NCBI GenBank assembly: GCA_021775355.1
Contig: JAJFHZ010000006.1
Location: 124,001-188,000 of the forward strand
Direction: 5' to 3'
Origin: Amylibacter sp.
GTDB lineage: Bacteria; Pseudomonadota; Alphaproteobacteria; Rhodobacterales; Rhodobacteraceae
Length of the DNA stretch: 64,000 bases
Part shown: piece by piece, positions 38,866-48,530 of the stretch
How the letters are laid out: each line of letters begins with the position of its first letter
How positions within the stretch are numbered: the first letter of the stretch is position 1
The notes under the pieces: model-generated
What the model was told of the DNA's origin: nothing
Databases searched by the model: none
Seen by the model: the letters and a program-made list of their open reading frames with translations, nothing else
Made by a program: the position numbers and the translations under genes

Positions 38866-39031
38866 TTGAATGAGCATTCTATAAAAAATGATATTACACA
38901 GGGTGTTCTGATCTATTGGCAAAGCCTGCGTCAGGGACGTTGGGCACCCAATCATTCCGAAATTGATCCGTAGGTATTGCGTAAACACCTGAATTATACT
39001 TTCATTCTGAAAGCCATTACGCCAGGCACAA
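38866..39031 (+). pseudogene. Remnant of a PAS_5-family protein gene
   Basis: Reading from a TTG at 38866 gives NDITQGVLIYWQSLRQGRW, then NHSEIDP, a TAG stop, then VLRKHLNYTFILKAITPG. This matches the start of alphaproteobacterial PAS_5 (PF07310) proteins, which read YWxxLRxGR-x-P-xRxxIDP followed by a helix and FILERIAPG. The in-frame stop interrupts it and the rest is missing, replaced by the DAHP-synthase terminator. It is therefore a dead gene. The remainder of the 38681-39080 gap is leader sequence. Confidence 0.6.
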
Positions 39032-39033
39032 AA

Positions 39034-39058
39034 AAGGCGGCTTCCACAAAGCCGCCTT
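39034..39058 (-). terminator. Rho-independent terminator of the DAHP synthase gene
   Basis: AAGGCGGCTT (39034-39043) pairs with AAGCCGCCTT (39049-39058) around a 5-base loop, a perfect 10-bp stem. On the minus strand it is followed by T's. It closes the DAHP synthase transcript 23 bases past its stop. Confidence 0.9.
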
Positions 39059-39080
39059 CTCTATGTATTATCAAATAATC

Positions 39081-40451
39081 TTAGCCCGCTTTGCGTTGCG
39101 CCTGATGGCGGGTTTCCAATTCTTCAGCAACCAGAAACGCCAGTTCCAGTGATTGCGACGCATTCAGACGCGGGTCACATGCCGTGTGGTAACGGCTGGA
39201 CAGATCTTCATCTGTGACAGCACGCACGCCGCCTGTACATTCGGTCACGTCCTTGCCGGTCATTTCAAAATGCACCCCGCCCGGCACGGTGCCTTCGGCC
39301 TGATGCACTGCAAAAAACTCGCGAACTTCGCGCAGAATGCTGTCAAAGGGGCGTGTTTTGAAACCGGTCGATGATTTGATCGTGTTGCCGTGCATCGGGT
39401 CACATGTCCATAAAACATTGCGTCCTTCAGTCTCTACCGCTTTGATAAGTTTAGGTAAATGTTCACCAACATTGCCCGCACCGAAACGCGCAATCAGGGT
39501 CAGACGGCCCGCTTCATTTTCCGGATTCAATTTGTCGATTAAACGTAGCAAATCGTCCGTCGTCATCGTCGGGCCACACTTGCAACCGATCGGGTTTTGA
39601 ACCCCACGGCAAAACTCCACATGCGCGCCGTCCGGCTGACGGGTCCGATCACCAATCCAGATCAGATGCCCCGATCCCGCAACAGGCAGACCGGATGTAC
39701 TGTCCACACGGCATAATGCTTCTTCATATTCCAGCAGTAAAGCTTCGTGCGAAGTGAAAAAATTCACCGAACGCAATGCGTTGGTGTTTTCCGAATTGAT
39801 GCCCGCGGCATTCATAAAATCAAGACTGTCGGAAATGCGATCCGCAAGACGCTTGTACTTTTCAGCCGCCCCCGCTGCATTGGCAAAACCGAGATTCCAT
39901 TCATGTACATGATGAATATCCGCATACCCCCCCGTGCTGAACGCCCGCAACAAGTTCAGGGATGCCGCCGCTTGCGTATAGGCACGCAACATATTTTCAG
40001 GGTTTGGAAGACGCGCTTCAGGCGTGAAATCCAGTTTGTTGATAATATCACCGCGATAGCTGGGCAGTTCCACACCGTCCACCGTTTCGGTAGGCGCTGA
40101 ACGCGGTTTGGCAAATTGCCCCGCCACACGGCCAATTTTAACCACGGGTACTTTGGCTCCATACGTCAGCACCACAGCCATTTGCAGCATCACTTTATAA
40201 GTATCGCGGATCAGATCGGCGCTAAATTCATCAAAGCTTTCTGCGCAATCACCACCTTGCAGCAAGAACGCCTCACCACGCGAAGCCGCACCCAATTTTG
40301 ATTTCAACGAGCGCACTTCACCCGCAAAAACCAATGGCGGATATCGCCCCAAACGTGCTTCAACATCTGCCAAGTGGTCGGCATCTAGATAATCTGGCAT
40401 TTGAATGCGCTCTTTTGTGCGCCAAGTCGATTTTGTCCAAGAATTTTTCAT
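39081..40451 (-). CDS. Class II 3-deoxy-7-phosphoheptulonate (DAHP) synthase
   Basis: 456 residues from the ATG at 40451, preceded by GGAGA; the longer frame to 40496 adds an unlikely extension. The enzyme condenses PEP and erythrose 4-phosphate in the first step of aromatic amino-acid synthesis. It is the plant/actinobacterial-like class II, with [60 protein letters not shown] and the closing [15 protein letters not shown] block. Its terminator is at 39034-39058. Class II is the usual type in Rhodobacterales. Confidence 0.95.
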   Translation of the reverse strand: MKNSWTKSTWRTKERIQMPDYLDADHLADVEARLGRYPPLVFAGEVRSLKSKLGAASRGEAFLLQGGDCAESFDEFSADLIRDTYKVMLQMAVVLTYGAKVPVVKIGRVAGQFAKPRSAPTETVDGVELPSYRGDIINKLDFTPEARLPNPENMLRAYTQAAASLNLLRAFSTGGYADIHHVHEWNLGFANAAGAAEKYKRLADRISDSLDFMNAAGINSENTNALRSVNFFTSHEALLLEYEEALCRVDSTSGLPVAGSGHLIWIGDRTRQPDGAHVEFCRGVQNPIGCKCGPTMTTDDLLRLIDKLNPENEAGRLTLIARFGAGNVGEHLPKLIKAVETEGRNVLWTCDPMHGNTIKSSTGFKTRPFDSILREVREFFAVHQAEGTVPGGVHFEMTGKDVTECTGGVRAVTDEDLSSRYHTACDPRLNASQSLELAFLVAEELETRHQAQRKAG

Positions 40452-40661
40452 TGGCCAATCTCCGTATAAAACTTTCGAAAAACATCCATAAAACAAAAGC
40501 CTGTAGGTTTCTAGGGTTTGTTTCCCGTCATAAGGTCATAAAACACCAAAATTATCCGCCTATAAGACAGAAACGCTTGATCGCAAAACAAGTTTTTGAT
40601 CAACCTGTTAGAATAGTTTTTGCGGCAAGTGATTCGCCGCGCCCATTCTTCGGATTTTGCC

Positions 40662-41636
40662 ATGCCACCGGTTGATACCACAACGCCTACAAGAAATTTC
40701 GTATTCTTGCTGTTGGATCAGTTTTCACTGATTGCATTCACGACTGCAATTGAACCGCTTCGGTTGGCAAACAGATACCACGGCAGAAATGTCTATTCTT
40801 GGACATTACTGAATGAAACAGGCGACATTGCAACTAGTTCCAGCGGGATCGAGGTCAAAACGGACGGCACTTTGCGTGACCTTAATCGCAATGACGTCAT
40901 TTTTGTATGCAGTGGATTAAATGTAAAAAGCAATACGTCCAAACCGGTTTTGAACTGGCTGCGTCGCGAGGCACGCAAAGGTTTGACGATTGGTGGCTTA
41001 TGCACCGCATCCTACACTTTGGCCGCAGCGGGCCTGTTACAAGGCAAAAAATGCACAATTCATTGGGAAAACTACGATAGTTTCGAAGAAGAGTTCCCCG
41101 ATGTAGAGCTGGTCAGAAGCGTATTCACCATGGACGGCAACCGATTTTCATCGGCAGGTGGAATGGCGTCGGTTGATCTAATGCTTAAAATTATCTCGGA
41201 TGATAACGGTCAGGAACTGACCAATTGGGTGGCCGATCAAATGATCTATAACTCGATGCGTACCGAAAATGACGAACCGCGCCTGTCTATCCCGACCCGC
41301 ATCGGTGTGCGCCACCCCAAACTGTCCAAAGTCATCCAGATGATGGAAAAAAATATCGAAGAACCGATACCGCCTTCCACCCTTGCAACCGATGTCGGCA
41401 TGTCGACACGCCAATTGGAACGATTGTTTCGCCGCTATCTGGACCGCTCGCCGAAACGCTATTACATGGAACTGCGCCTGCAAAAGGCCCGTAACCTGTT
41501 GATGCAAACCGATATGTCGGTGATCAATGTCGCTTTGGCCAGTGGTTTTTCATCGCCTTCGCATTTCTCCAAATGCTACCGCGCACAATATGAAACCACC
41601 CCATACCGCGAACGTGGAACCATTCCCACGAAGTAA
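40662..41636 (+). CDS. GlxA-family transcriptional regulator (AraC type with DJ-1/PfpI-like domain)
   Basis: 324 residues from the ATG at 40662. The N-terminal half (to about 190) is a class I glutamine-amidotransferase-like sensor domain with GLCTASYTLAAAGLLQ (nucleophile-elbow cysteine), CTIHWEN and SSAGGMASVDLML. The C-terminal half is an AraC DNA-binding domain, with LATDVGMSTRQLERLFRRYL and VALASGFSSPSHFSKCYR. Relatives include GbdR, the activator of glycine-betaine and dimethylglycine breakdown in Pseudomonas. The next gene, 25 bases downstream, is a dimethylglycine/sarcosine dehydrogenase, supporting the same role here. Confidence 0.88.
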   Translation: MPPVDTTTPTRNFVFLLLDQFSLIAFTTAIEPLRLANRYHGRNVYSWTLLNETGDIATSSSGIEVKTDGTLRDLNRNDVIFVCSGLNVKSNTSKPVLNWLRREARKGLTIGGLCTASYTLAAAGLLQGKKCTIHWENYDSFEEEFPDVELVRSVFTMDGNRFSSAGGMASVDLMLKIISDDNGQELTNWVADQMIYNSMRTENDEPRLSIPTRIGVRHPKLSKVIQMMEKNIEEPIPPSTLATDVGMSTRQLERLFRRYLDRSPKRYYMELRLQKARNLLMQTDMSVINVALASGFSSPSHFSKCYRAQYETTPYRERGTIPTK

Positions 41637-41661
41637 GTATTTATCAAAAAAGGAACACCAC

Positions 41662-44076
41662 ATGAAAACCACAACGCGGGTCTGCATTATCGGGGGCGGT
41701 GTTGTTGGCTGTTCCGTGCTTTACCACCTGACAAAACTGGGTTGGTCTGACGTGATGTTGGTTGAGCGTTCCGAACTTACATCCGGCTCCACATGGCATG
41801 CGGCAGGCGGCTTTCACACCTTGAACGGCGACACCAATATGGCCGCTTTGCAAGGCTACACCATTCGTCTGTACAAGGAACTGGAAGAACTGACGGGCAT
41901 GTCATGCGGTTTGCACCACGTTGGCGGTATCACATTGGCCGATACGTCTGAACGCATGGATATGATGCTGGCAGAACGTGCCAAACACCGTTTCATGGGG
42001 TTGGACACGGAAATTGTCACCCCCGAAGAGATCAAAAAACTCTCGCCCATCACCAATGTAGATGGCGTAATCGGCGGGCTTTATGACCCGTTGGATGGCC
42101 ACCTTGATCCGTCCGGGACAACCCACGCCTATGCCAAAGCCGCACGTATGGGCGGGGCTGAAATCGTGCTGCACAACCCTGTCATCGAAACCAATCAGCT
42201 GGCAGACGGTACTTGGGATGTGGTGACAAAAAACGGCACAATCCACGCCGAACATGTAGTTAACGCAGGCGGCCTGTGGGCGCGCGAAGTCGGGGCATTG
42301 GCTGGCGTTTACCTACCGCTGCATCCGATGGAACACCAATATCTGGTCACCGAAGAAACCCCCGAAGTCTATGAACGCGACGCTGAACTACCCCATGTGA
42401 TGGATCCGGGCGGCGAAAGTTATCTGCGCCAAGAAGGCCGCGGTATCTGCATCGGCTTTTATGAACAAAACTGTGATCCGTGGGCAGTTGACGGCACACC
42501 AAAGGATTTTGGCCACGAATTGCTGGAAAACAAACTGGACCGCATATCGGATAGTGTTGAATTTGCCTTCAACCGCTTCCCCGTTTTGCAACGCGCCGGT
42601 ATCAAAACCATCATCAACGGCCCGTTTACATTCGCCCCGGACGGCAACCCGTTGGTTGGCCCCGTGCCGGGCTTGCGCAATTACTGGTCAGCCTGCGGTG
42701 TTATGGCAGGGTTCAGTCAAGGCGGCGGCGTTGGCCTGTCATTGGCACAATGGATGATCGAAGGCGAAGCCGAACGCGATGTTTTTGCTATGGACGTCGC
42801 CCGTTTCGGCAACTGGGTCACTGCCGATTACACGCGGCCCAAAGTGGTGGAAAACTACCAACGTCGCTTTTCCGTATCCTACCCGAACGAAGAATTGCCT
42901 GTCGCGCGTCAATGGAACACAACACCGATGTATGACAAATGGGCCGAACAAGGTGCCGTGTTCGGCGCACAATACGGCATGGAGGTGGTCAATTATTTTG
43001 CGGTACACGGTGAAGCTGACTATGAAACCCCCACGTTCCGTCGTTCAAACGCTTTTGACGCCACTGCACGCGAAGTTATGGCTGTGCGCAACTCTGTCGG
43101 GATTAACGAAGTTCATAACTTCGGAAAATACCGTATTACGGGTGCAAATGCACGCAACTGGCTTGATCGTATCTTGGCTGGCCGCATTCCAAAATTGGGC
43201 CGCATATCGCTTGCGCCCATGCTCAGCCCCAAAGGCAAATTATTGGGGGATTTCACCGTCACCTGCCTGTCGGAAACCGAATTCCTGTTGACCGCATCCT
43301 TCGGGATGCAAGCCATTCACATGCGATGGTTTGAGCAACACCGCGAGGGCGATGTCCGCATCGAAAATGTTTCAACTAAGCGTATCGGCTTTCAAATCGC
43401 TGGCCCCAATGCGCGCAAGGTTCTCTCAGCTTGCACCTTGGATGATGTCAGCCATGAGGCATTCAAGTTCCTTGACGCACGCGAAATTCAATTGGGCCGG
43501 TTGAAAGCTTTGGTGCAACGCGTCAGCTACACAGGCGATCTGGGTTATGAAATTTACGTCGATGCAGCAGACCAACTGGCGCTTTACAAAATCCTGTCCC
43601 GTTCGGGCAGTGCGTATAACATGAAACCATTTGGCATGCGCGCGATGATGTCCCTGCGGCTCGATAAGTTTTTCGGGTCGTGGAACGCTGAATTCAGCCC
43701 AGATTACATGCCCGCAGAAACCGGCATGGATCGTTTCATGGCCTATGACAAACCCGTGGATTACATCGGCAAAACGGCGGCAATCGCCGAACGCGATACA
43801 GGGCCCGCGCGCAAACTATGCACCTTCGAAGTGGACGCAAAAGACGCCGACGTCAACGCCTATGAGCCGATTTGGATTGATGGCAAAGTCGTGGGCTTTT
43901 GCACCTCAGGCGGATTTTCACATTACGCCGGTAAATCAATCGCTTATGGGTTCATCCCAACTGGGACAATCAAAACTGGTCTTGAAATACAGATCGAAAT
44001 TCTGGGCGAAATGCGCCCTGCCAAACACATAGAAACGGTGTTGTTTGACCCCGAATATCAACGCATGCGGTGTTAA
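41662..44076 (+). CDS. FAD-dependent dimethylglycine/sarcosine dehydrogenase with GcvT domain
   Basis: 804 residues from the ATG at 41662 with AAAAAAGGA upstream. Domain order: FAD-binding DAO domain from residue 6 (VCIIGGGVVGCSVLYHL), the SGSTWHAAGG block with His46, the residue that carries covalent FAD in this family, a middle FAO_M domain (to about 430), then GcvT-like folate-binding domains (about 440-800, with YTGDLGYEIYV). It removes a methyl group from dimethylglycine or sarcosine and passes it to tetrahydrofolate. It lies between its likely regulator and bdhA. Confidence 0.9.
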   Translation: MKTTTRVCIIGGGVVGCSVLYHLTKLGWSDVMLVERSELTSGSTWHAAGGFHTLNGDTNMAALQGYTIRLYKELEELTGMSCGLHHVGGITLADTSERMDMMLAERAKHRFMGLDTEIVTPEEIKKLSPITNVDGVIGGLYDPLDGHLDPSGTTHAYAKAARMGGAEIVLHNPVIETNQLADGTWDVVTKNGTIHAEHVVNAGGLWAREVGALAGVYLPLHPMEHQYLVTEETPEVYERDAELPHVMDPGGESYLRQEGRGICIGFYEQNCDPWAVDGTPKDFGHELLENKLDRISDSVEFAFNRFPVLQRAGIKTIINGPFTFAPDGNPLVGPVPGLRNYWSACGVMAGFSQGGGVGLSLAQWMIEGEAERDVFAMDVARFGNWVTADYTRPKVVENYQRRFSVSYPNEELPVARQWNTTPMYDKWAEQGAVFGAQYGMEVVNYFAVHGEADYETPTFRRSNAFDATAREVMAVRNSVGINEVHNFGKYRITGANARNWLDRILAGRIPKLGRISLAPMLSPKGKLLGDFTVTCLSETEFLLTASFGMQAIHMRWFEQHREGDVRIENVSTKRIGFQIAGPNARKVLSACTLDDVSHEAFKFLDAREIQLGRLKALVQRVSYTGDLGYEIYVDAADQLALYKILSRSGSAYNMKPFGMRAMMSLRLDKFFGSWNAEFSPDYMPAETGMDRFMAYDKPVDYIGKTAAIAERDTGPARKLCTFEVDAKDADVNAYEPIWIDGKVVGFCTSGGFSHYAGKSIAYGFIPTGTIKTGLEIQIEILGEMRPAKHIETVLFDPEYQRMRC

Positions 44077-44132
44077 TACGGTCTTTTTAAACGCATACAC
44101 CTTCTCTAGGATACAAGAAAAAGGAGAGGATC

Positions 44133-44915
44133 ATGCTTACAGGACGCAACGCCGTAATAACAGGCTCCACCAGCGGTATTGGCCGTGGGATCGCACTGAA
44201 ATTAGCCGCAAGCGGCGTACGTGTGATGATAAACGGATTTGGCCAAGAAGCCGAAATTGCAAACCTTTTGACCGAGCTGGAAAAACTCTCTGGTAAAAAA
44301 CCGATTTATTCGGCCGCTGATATGTCAGATCCCACCCAGATTGAAAGCATGATGCACCTTGCGGAAAACGAACTGGGGGGCATCGACATCATGATGAACA
44401 ACGCCGGCATTCAGTTTGTGTCCCCGATTGAAGACTTTCCCACCGAAAAGTGGAACCAGATCATCGCGATCAATCTTAGTTCGGCCTTTCACACCACCAA
44501 AGCTGTCGTTGCAGGCATGAAATCACGTGGCTGGGGCCGCATCATCAATCTGGCATCAGCCCATTCACTGGTCGCGTCCCCCTATAAATCCGCTTATGTT
44601 GCCGCCAAACACGGCATTGCCGGCTTGACCAAAACCATTGCCTTGGAAACCGCCGAATTCGGCGTCACCGTGAACGCGGTGTCACCGGGGTATGTATTGA
44701 CCCCGCTTGTCGAAGCGCAAATTCCCGCCACCGCCAAAACCCGCAGCATATCCGAAGAAGACGTCATTCAAACCGTTATGCTGGCCAATCAACCCACCAG
44801 AAAGTTCGTGGAAATCGACGATGTCGCAGCAACGGTTGCTTTCCTGTGTTCGGATGCCGCCAAAGGTATTACAGGCAGCAACATAACCGTAGACGGTGGC
44901 TGGACGGCGCAATAA
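44133..44915 (+). CDS. bdhA: 3-hydroxybutyrate dehydrogenase
   Basis: 260 residues, short-chain dehydrogenase. NAD motif GSTSGIGRGIAL at residues 11-22, NNAGIQ, and the active site Ser142, Tyr155 and Lys159 in ASAHSLVASPYKSAYVAAKH, which is the BdhA-specific sequence. The later SPGYVLTPLV fits too. It interconverts 3-hydroxybutyrate and acetoacetate, used with PHB or in ketone-body breakdown. A GGAGAGG site precedes the ATG at 44133. It is 56 bases after the dehydrogenase gene. Confidence 0.92.
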   Translation: MLTGRNAVITGSTSGIGRGIALKLAASGVRVMINGFGQEAEIANLLTELEKLSGKKPIYSAADMSDPTQIESMMHLAENELGGIDIMMNNAGIQFVSPIEDFPTEKWNQIIAINLSSAFHTTKAVVAGMKSRGWGRIINLASAHSLVASPYKSAYVAAKHGIAGLTKTIALETAEFGVTVNAVSPGYVLTPLVEAQIPATAKTRSISEEDVIQTVMLANQPTRKFVEIDDVAATVAFLCSDAAKGITGSNITVDGGWTAQ

Positions 44916-45042
44916 GCAACGAATAATTCAATCGCCCCACCAAAAATTGCATAACACTCATGATACTAGACCATAGGTTTATCATGCGCTAAGCTTTGAC
45001 GTATAATTCTTGAATAGATCATACCAAAAGCTGACAACAACA

Positions 45043-46383
45043 ATGAAATACCGCAAAAGAAGACTAAAAGGGATAGCCCGAAGAAGCATTATATTTATCT
45101 GGCAAAAACAGATAATGTTTTTAGTCATAACCTTATTTACCAGCTACTATTACACCCCTTATATTACCATCCCGCTGTACTTGCTTGTCTTGGGTGCAGA
45201 GTTCTTTGAACTTTATATTTCAAGACGCGTTATAGCGTGGGAAAGCCAGCTGGAAAAAGAGGATGAAGATGAACCAAATGCCGTGAACTTCGCACGTTTA
45301 TTTACCATATTTGCCGCAATAAACGCAGCAATCGTCAGTACATTAATGTTTTCACTCGCCCGTTATGAAGGCACCGTTGTACATTTCACCCCCCTGACAA
45401 TACTGTTTCTTGCGTCCATGTACGCAATTGTAAATTACCATCAACTGTTAAGCGTACTCGTTGCGCGATTGATTTTTTTTGGGGCCACAATATTGTTTAT
45501 TCCATTATACGATATTTGGCTGACCCGCCCGGCTTTAAATTCATACCTATGGTTGGAACTTGCGACTGTCCTATGTATTTTATATTTTATTTTCGATTGC
45601 TCGCGCAGCATTCTACGATTGTATATGCAAAACCTTGGTCAGCTATATGAGCTTGAACACCAACGTAATCGTGCTGAAAACATGTATAATTTACAATCTC
45701 AGTTTGTTTCGATCATAAGTCACGAACTACGCACGCCTTTGACGTCTATAAAAGGTTCATTGGGATTGATCGAAGGCGGCCAAGTCGGAAATGTTCCTCC
45801 CAAAATCCAAAATCTGGTGAGCATTGCAAACAGAAACAGCATACGCCTTGTGGCTTTGATCAATGACCTTTTGGATGTTCAGAAATTTGAATCCGGCAAA
45901 ATGACACTGGATATTTCACCTGTTAATATAACGCAATTGGTCAAAGAAGCCGTTGAAGCGAATAAAAATTATAAAAGCTCGATGAATGTTAAATTCAAGA
46001 CATCCGGGCTTGAAAATGCAGTGTATGTGAATGCGGATTATGATCGCCTGATGCAGGTTATGGCCAATATATTATCGAATGCCGTAAAATTTTCTGAAAC
46101 GGGTGGTGAAGTTGCTATATCGCTTGAAGACGATGCTTCAAAAGTCCGTATTTCCATACAAGACTACGGGGAAGGTATTCCTGAAGAAGCAAGGGATAAA
46201 GTCTTTGCACAATTTGAACAGGTTGATGGATCGAACCAACGAAAAACCGGTGGAACAGGTCTTGGAATGTATATCACCAAGAAAATCATGGATGGTCATG
46301 TCGGCAGCATCAATTTTTCAAGTGAGGTTGGTAAAGGCACCACATTTTATATAGAATTAGCGGTGACCAACTCGAATGAGTGA
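45043..46383 (+). CDS. Membrane sensor histidine kinase (orphan)
   Basis: 446 residues from the ATG at 45043 (a TTG at 45010 is possible). The first 190 residues form about six membrane helices with short loops and no large periplasmic sensor. Then a coiled linker, the DHp domain VSIISHELRTPLTSIKGSLG with His227, and a HATPase domain with DYGEGIPEEAR and GTGLGMYITKKI. No response regulator lies next to it. The gene is AT-richer than its neighbours, hinting at transfer. The signal is unknown. Confidence 0.85.
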   Translation: MKYRKRRLKGIARRSIIFIWQKQIMFLVITLFTSYYYTPYITIPLYLLVLGAEFFELYISRRVIAWESQLEKEDEDEPNAVNFARLFTIFAAINAAIVSTLMFSLARYEGTVVHFTPLTILFLASMYAIVNYHQLLSVLVARLIFFGATILFIPLYDIWLTRPALNSYLWLELATVLCILYFIFDCSRSILRLYMQNLGQLYELEHQRNRAENMYNLQSQFVSIISHELRTPLTSIKGSLGLIEGGQVGNVPPKIQNLVSIANRNSIRLVALINDLLDVQKFESGKMTLDISPVNITQLVKEAVEANKNYKSSMNVKFKTSGLENAVYVNADYDRLMQVMANILSNAVKFSETGGEVAISLEDDASKVRISIQDYGEGIPEEARDKVFAQFEQVDGSNQRKTGGTGLGMYITKKIMDGHVGSINFSSEVGKGTTFYIELAVTNSNE

Positions 46384-46394
46384 TCCCGGGCACC

Positions 46395-47471
46395 CTATTC
46401 CGGCACTATCCGATATAGCGCCCCATCCCCTACGGCAAGGAAATAGATCGACCCGTCAGGGGCTTCGCGGATATCGCGGATACGATCATACTTGCCTTTG
46501 AACAAGCGCTCTTCCCCCATGATCCTGTCGCCTTCACGGTCAAGCCGCGAGATCATGTCAAATTTCAGAGACCCGACAAAGATATCGCCCTGCCATTCCG
46601 GCCACAACTTTCCCGAATAGATCATCATACCCGATGGTGCTATGGACGGGTCCCAATAGAATACGGGTTGTTCCATCCCGTCCTTATGCGTGCCCTCACC
46701 GACTTTCTTGCCCGAATAATGCACCCCATAAGAAATTACCGGCCAGCCGTAGTTTTTACCATGCTCAGGTCGGTTAACCTCATCACCGCCCTTTGGCCCG
46801 TGTTCCACCGTCCACAAATGCCCTAGCGCATCCAACGCAGCACCTTGCGGGTTACGGTGGCCATATGAATAGATTTCACCGCCACCACCACCGCGTGCCA
46901 CACGGATCACCTTGCCGTTGTGGTGGGCCAAACTTTGCGCCTTGAGGCGATCACCGCGATCACCGACGGTGACATATAGAAAGCCGTCCTTGCCCTCGAC
47001 CACACGCGATCCGAAATGGCGGGTGGTATTGGAGCCATATTTTTGGCGGTAAAGAATATGCAATTCCGTAAGTTTTGACGCATCCTGCGACAGATGTGCG
47101 CTTGCAAGGGCGGTACCTGCCCCTGCCCCGCGCGATTCTGCAAATGTCAGAAAAACCGTACGCGTTCGGGCAAAATCGCGTGCCACAACCACATCCAGTA
47201 ATCCACCCTGACCTTTGGCGGAAACCTGTGGTATCCCGCTGACATCATTGCGTATTCCGTCCTTGAAGTGGATCAAAGTACCACCGCGTTCAGTGATCAA
47301 CAAGCCGCCACCGGGCAAGAACCCGACCGCCCAAGGCTCATCAAGCCCATCAACAATCGGTGCTATCCGTACAACACCTGTATCATGGGTCAGGACAGTT
47401 GCCCCAAACACTGCATTCGACGGCAAAGCCAAAAGCAGTGTGGCAATAATACGTTTACCAGTCGCCCACAT
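46395..47471 (-). CDS. PQQ-dependent soluble aldose sugar dehydrogenase-like protein
   Basis: 358 residues from the ATG at 47471, which lies inside the end of the glyoxalase gene (17-base overlap). The signal peptide ends near residue 24 (SNAVFGA). The beta-propeller carries LDEPWAVGFLPGGGLLITER, SRVVEGKDGFLYVTVGDRGD, the GHRNPQGAALD block and WTVEHGPKGGDEVN, typical of the GSDH/Asd family. It oxidises sugars in the periplasm with PQQ; PQQ synthesis genes are not in the window. Translation is probably coupled to the gene before it. Confidence 0.88.
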   Translation of the reverse strand: MWATGKRIIATLLLALPSNAVFGATVLTHDTGVVRIAPIVDGLDEPWAVGFLPGGGLLITERGGTLIHFKDGIRNDVSGIPQVSAKGQGGLLDVVVARDFARTRTVFLTFAESRGAGAGTALASAHLSQDASKLTELHILYRQKYGSNTTRHFGSRVVEGKDGFLYVTVGDRGDRLKAQSLAHHNGKVIRVARGGGGGEIYSYGHRNPQGAALDALGHLWTVEHGPKGGDEVNRPEHGKNYGWPVISYGVHYSGKKVGEGTHKDGMEQPVFYWDPSIAPSGMMIYSGKLWPEWQGDIFVGSLKFDMISRLDREGDRIMGEERLFKGKYDRIRDIREAPDGSIYFLAVGDGALYRIVPE

Positions 47472-47898
47472 TTTCCATCGAGGCCCAGGGTTCCACAGGT
47501 TGTAAAGCATCACCTTTCTGGATCAACTCGACCGAAATATTGTCAGGGGATTTGATAAAGGCGATACGCCCGTCGCGTGGGGGGCGGTTGATTATAACAC
47601 CCTTGTCCATCAGATCATTACACGCTTTGTAAATATCATCATAGTGATAAGCTAAATGGCCCCAACTGCGACCTGTTTCCAACACTTCATCTGTGTCCCA
47701 GTTATAGGTCAATTCCAACTCCGGTGCGTTGTTTTTACGGGCGTTTTCCGCATCTTCCGGGGCCGCCAGAAACACCAGTGTGAACTTGCCTTCAGGAACA
47801 TCCTTGCGATGGGTTTCGATCATTCCCATTTTGTTACACCAAAAATCCAAAGATGCTTCCAAATCAGTCACACGCACCATTGTATGGGCAAATTTCAT
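47455..47898 (-). CDS. gloA: Lactoylglutathione lyase (glyoxalase I)
   Basis: 147 residues, VOC fold with two beta-alpha-beta-beta-beta halves. The four metal ligands are visible: His5 in FAHTMVRV, Glu62 in LELTYN, His81 in GHLAYH and Glu124 in SVELIQ. The enzyme turns the methylglyoxal-glutathione adduct into lactoylglutathione. The four-ligand pattern and the N-terminal KFAHTMVRVTDLEASLDFW support GloA over other VOC enzymes. Likely operon with the sugar dehydrogenase. Confidence 0.87.
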   Translation of the reverse strand: MKFAHTMVRVTDLEASLDFWCNKMGMIETHRKDVPEGKFTLVFLAAPEDAENARKNNAPELELTYNWDTDEVLETGRSWGHLAYHYDDIYKACNDLMDKGVIINRPPRDGRIAFIKSPDNISVELIQKGDALQPVEPWASMENVGDW

Positions 47899-47988
47899 GT
47901 CGTCTCTCCTACTTATTTTGCACTAACCTAGCACTGTGATGCCCCACGTCAAACGGGCAGTGCTTGCATCGGCAGAAGAACGCCTTTA

Positions 47989-48321
47989 TTGCTGCATCAA
48001 CCGCCTGCAATAACGTTCGGAACACCCGATTTGACCTTTTATCAAACCATATTCCTGTCTTTTCTGATCGGTCTAGCCATGGTCTGGATCGCAGGCAGGT
48101 TTTGGCAAACTGATAAAAACTGGCAGCAACCTTTGTTCATACTTGCAGGGGGCGCCATGATCGCCCTGATCCTGTGGTTGCTTTTGCAAATCCTGATCGG
48201 CCTACCAAGTTTAGATCAAGTCGTTGATTTACCCGCTATTTCTTTGGGTCTTCTAATCGCATACGGCTTTCAAAATGCCGTCACTGCAATTAAAATCCGC
48301 GCAAAAAACAAGTTCAAGTAA
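47989..48321 (+). CDS. Small hypothetical membrane protein
   Basis: 110 residues from a TTG; no ATG at the start, and no strong ribosome binding site, so the start is uncertain. Three hydrophobic segments: about 18-36, 48-66 and 79-96. The last ends in a basic tail. No family was recognised. It is divergent from gloA with 90 bases between. The codon pattern looks coding. Confidence 0.5.
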   Translation: MLHQPPAITFGTPDLTFYQTIFLSFLIGLAMVWIAGRFWQTDKNWQQPLFILAGGAMIALILWLLLQILIGLPSLDQVVDLPAISLGLLIAYGFQNAVTAIKIRAKNKFK

Positions 48322-48458
48322 AGACAAAGCCACGCCTTTGTAGGATAGTTAAAATAACAAATTAAACCAGATTCTCTAAAAAATTACGTGTTCATAAGTC
48401 CATATTGCTCTGACCACGTACAGTTTTTAATAACTAGACGGAAATGGCAATTGGCTTT

Positions 48459-48473
48459 AGAATTTTGAATTCT
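48459..48473. promoter_or_regulatory. Perfect 15-base palindrome upstream of the oxygenase gene
   Basis: AGAATT-TTG-AATTCT, 58 bases before the start at 48531. Possible operator of an unidentified regulator; the LysR gene at 49526-50419 is one candidate. No -35/-10 pair could be placed with confidence. Confidence 0.4.
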
Positions 48474-48530
48474 GGTTGGTGTTGAAATAGCCCCACGAAC
48501 CCCTGTAGGACCAGACCAAGGACACTAGTT

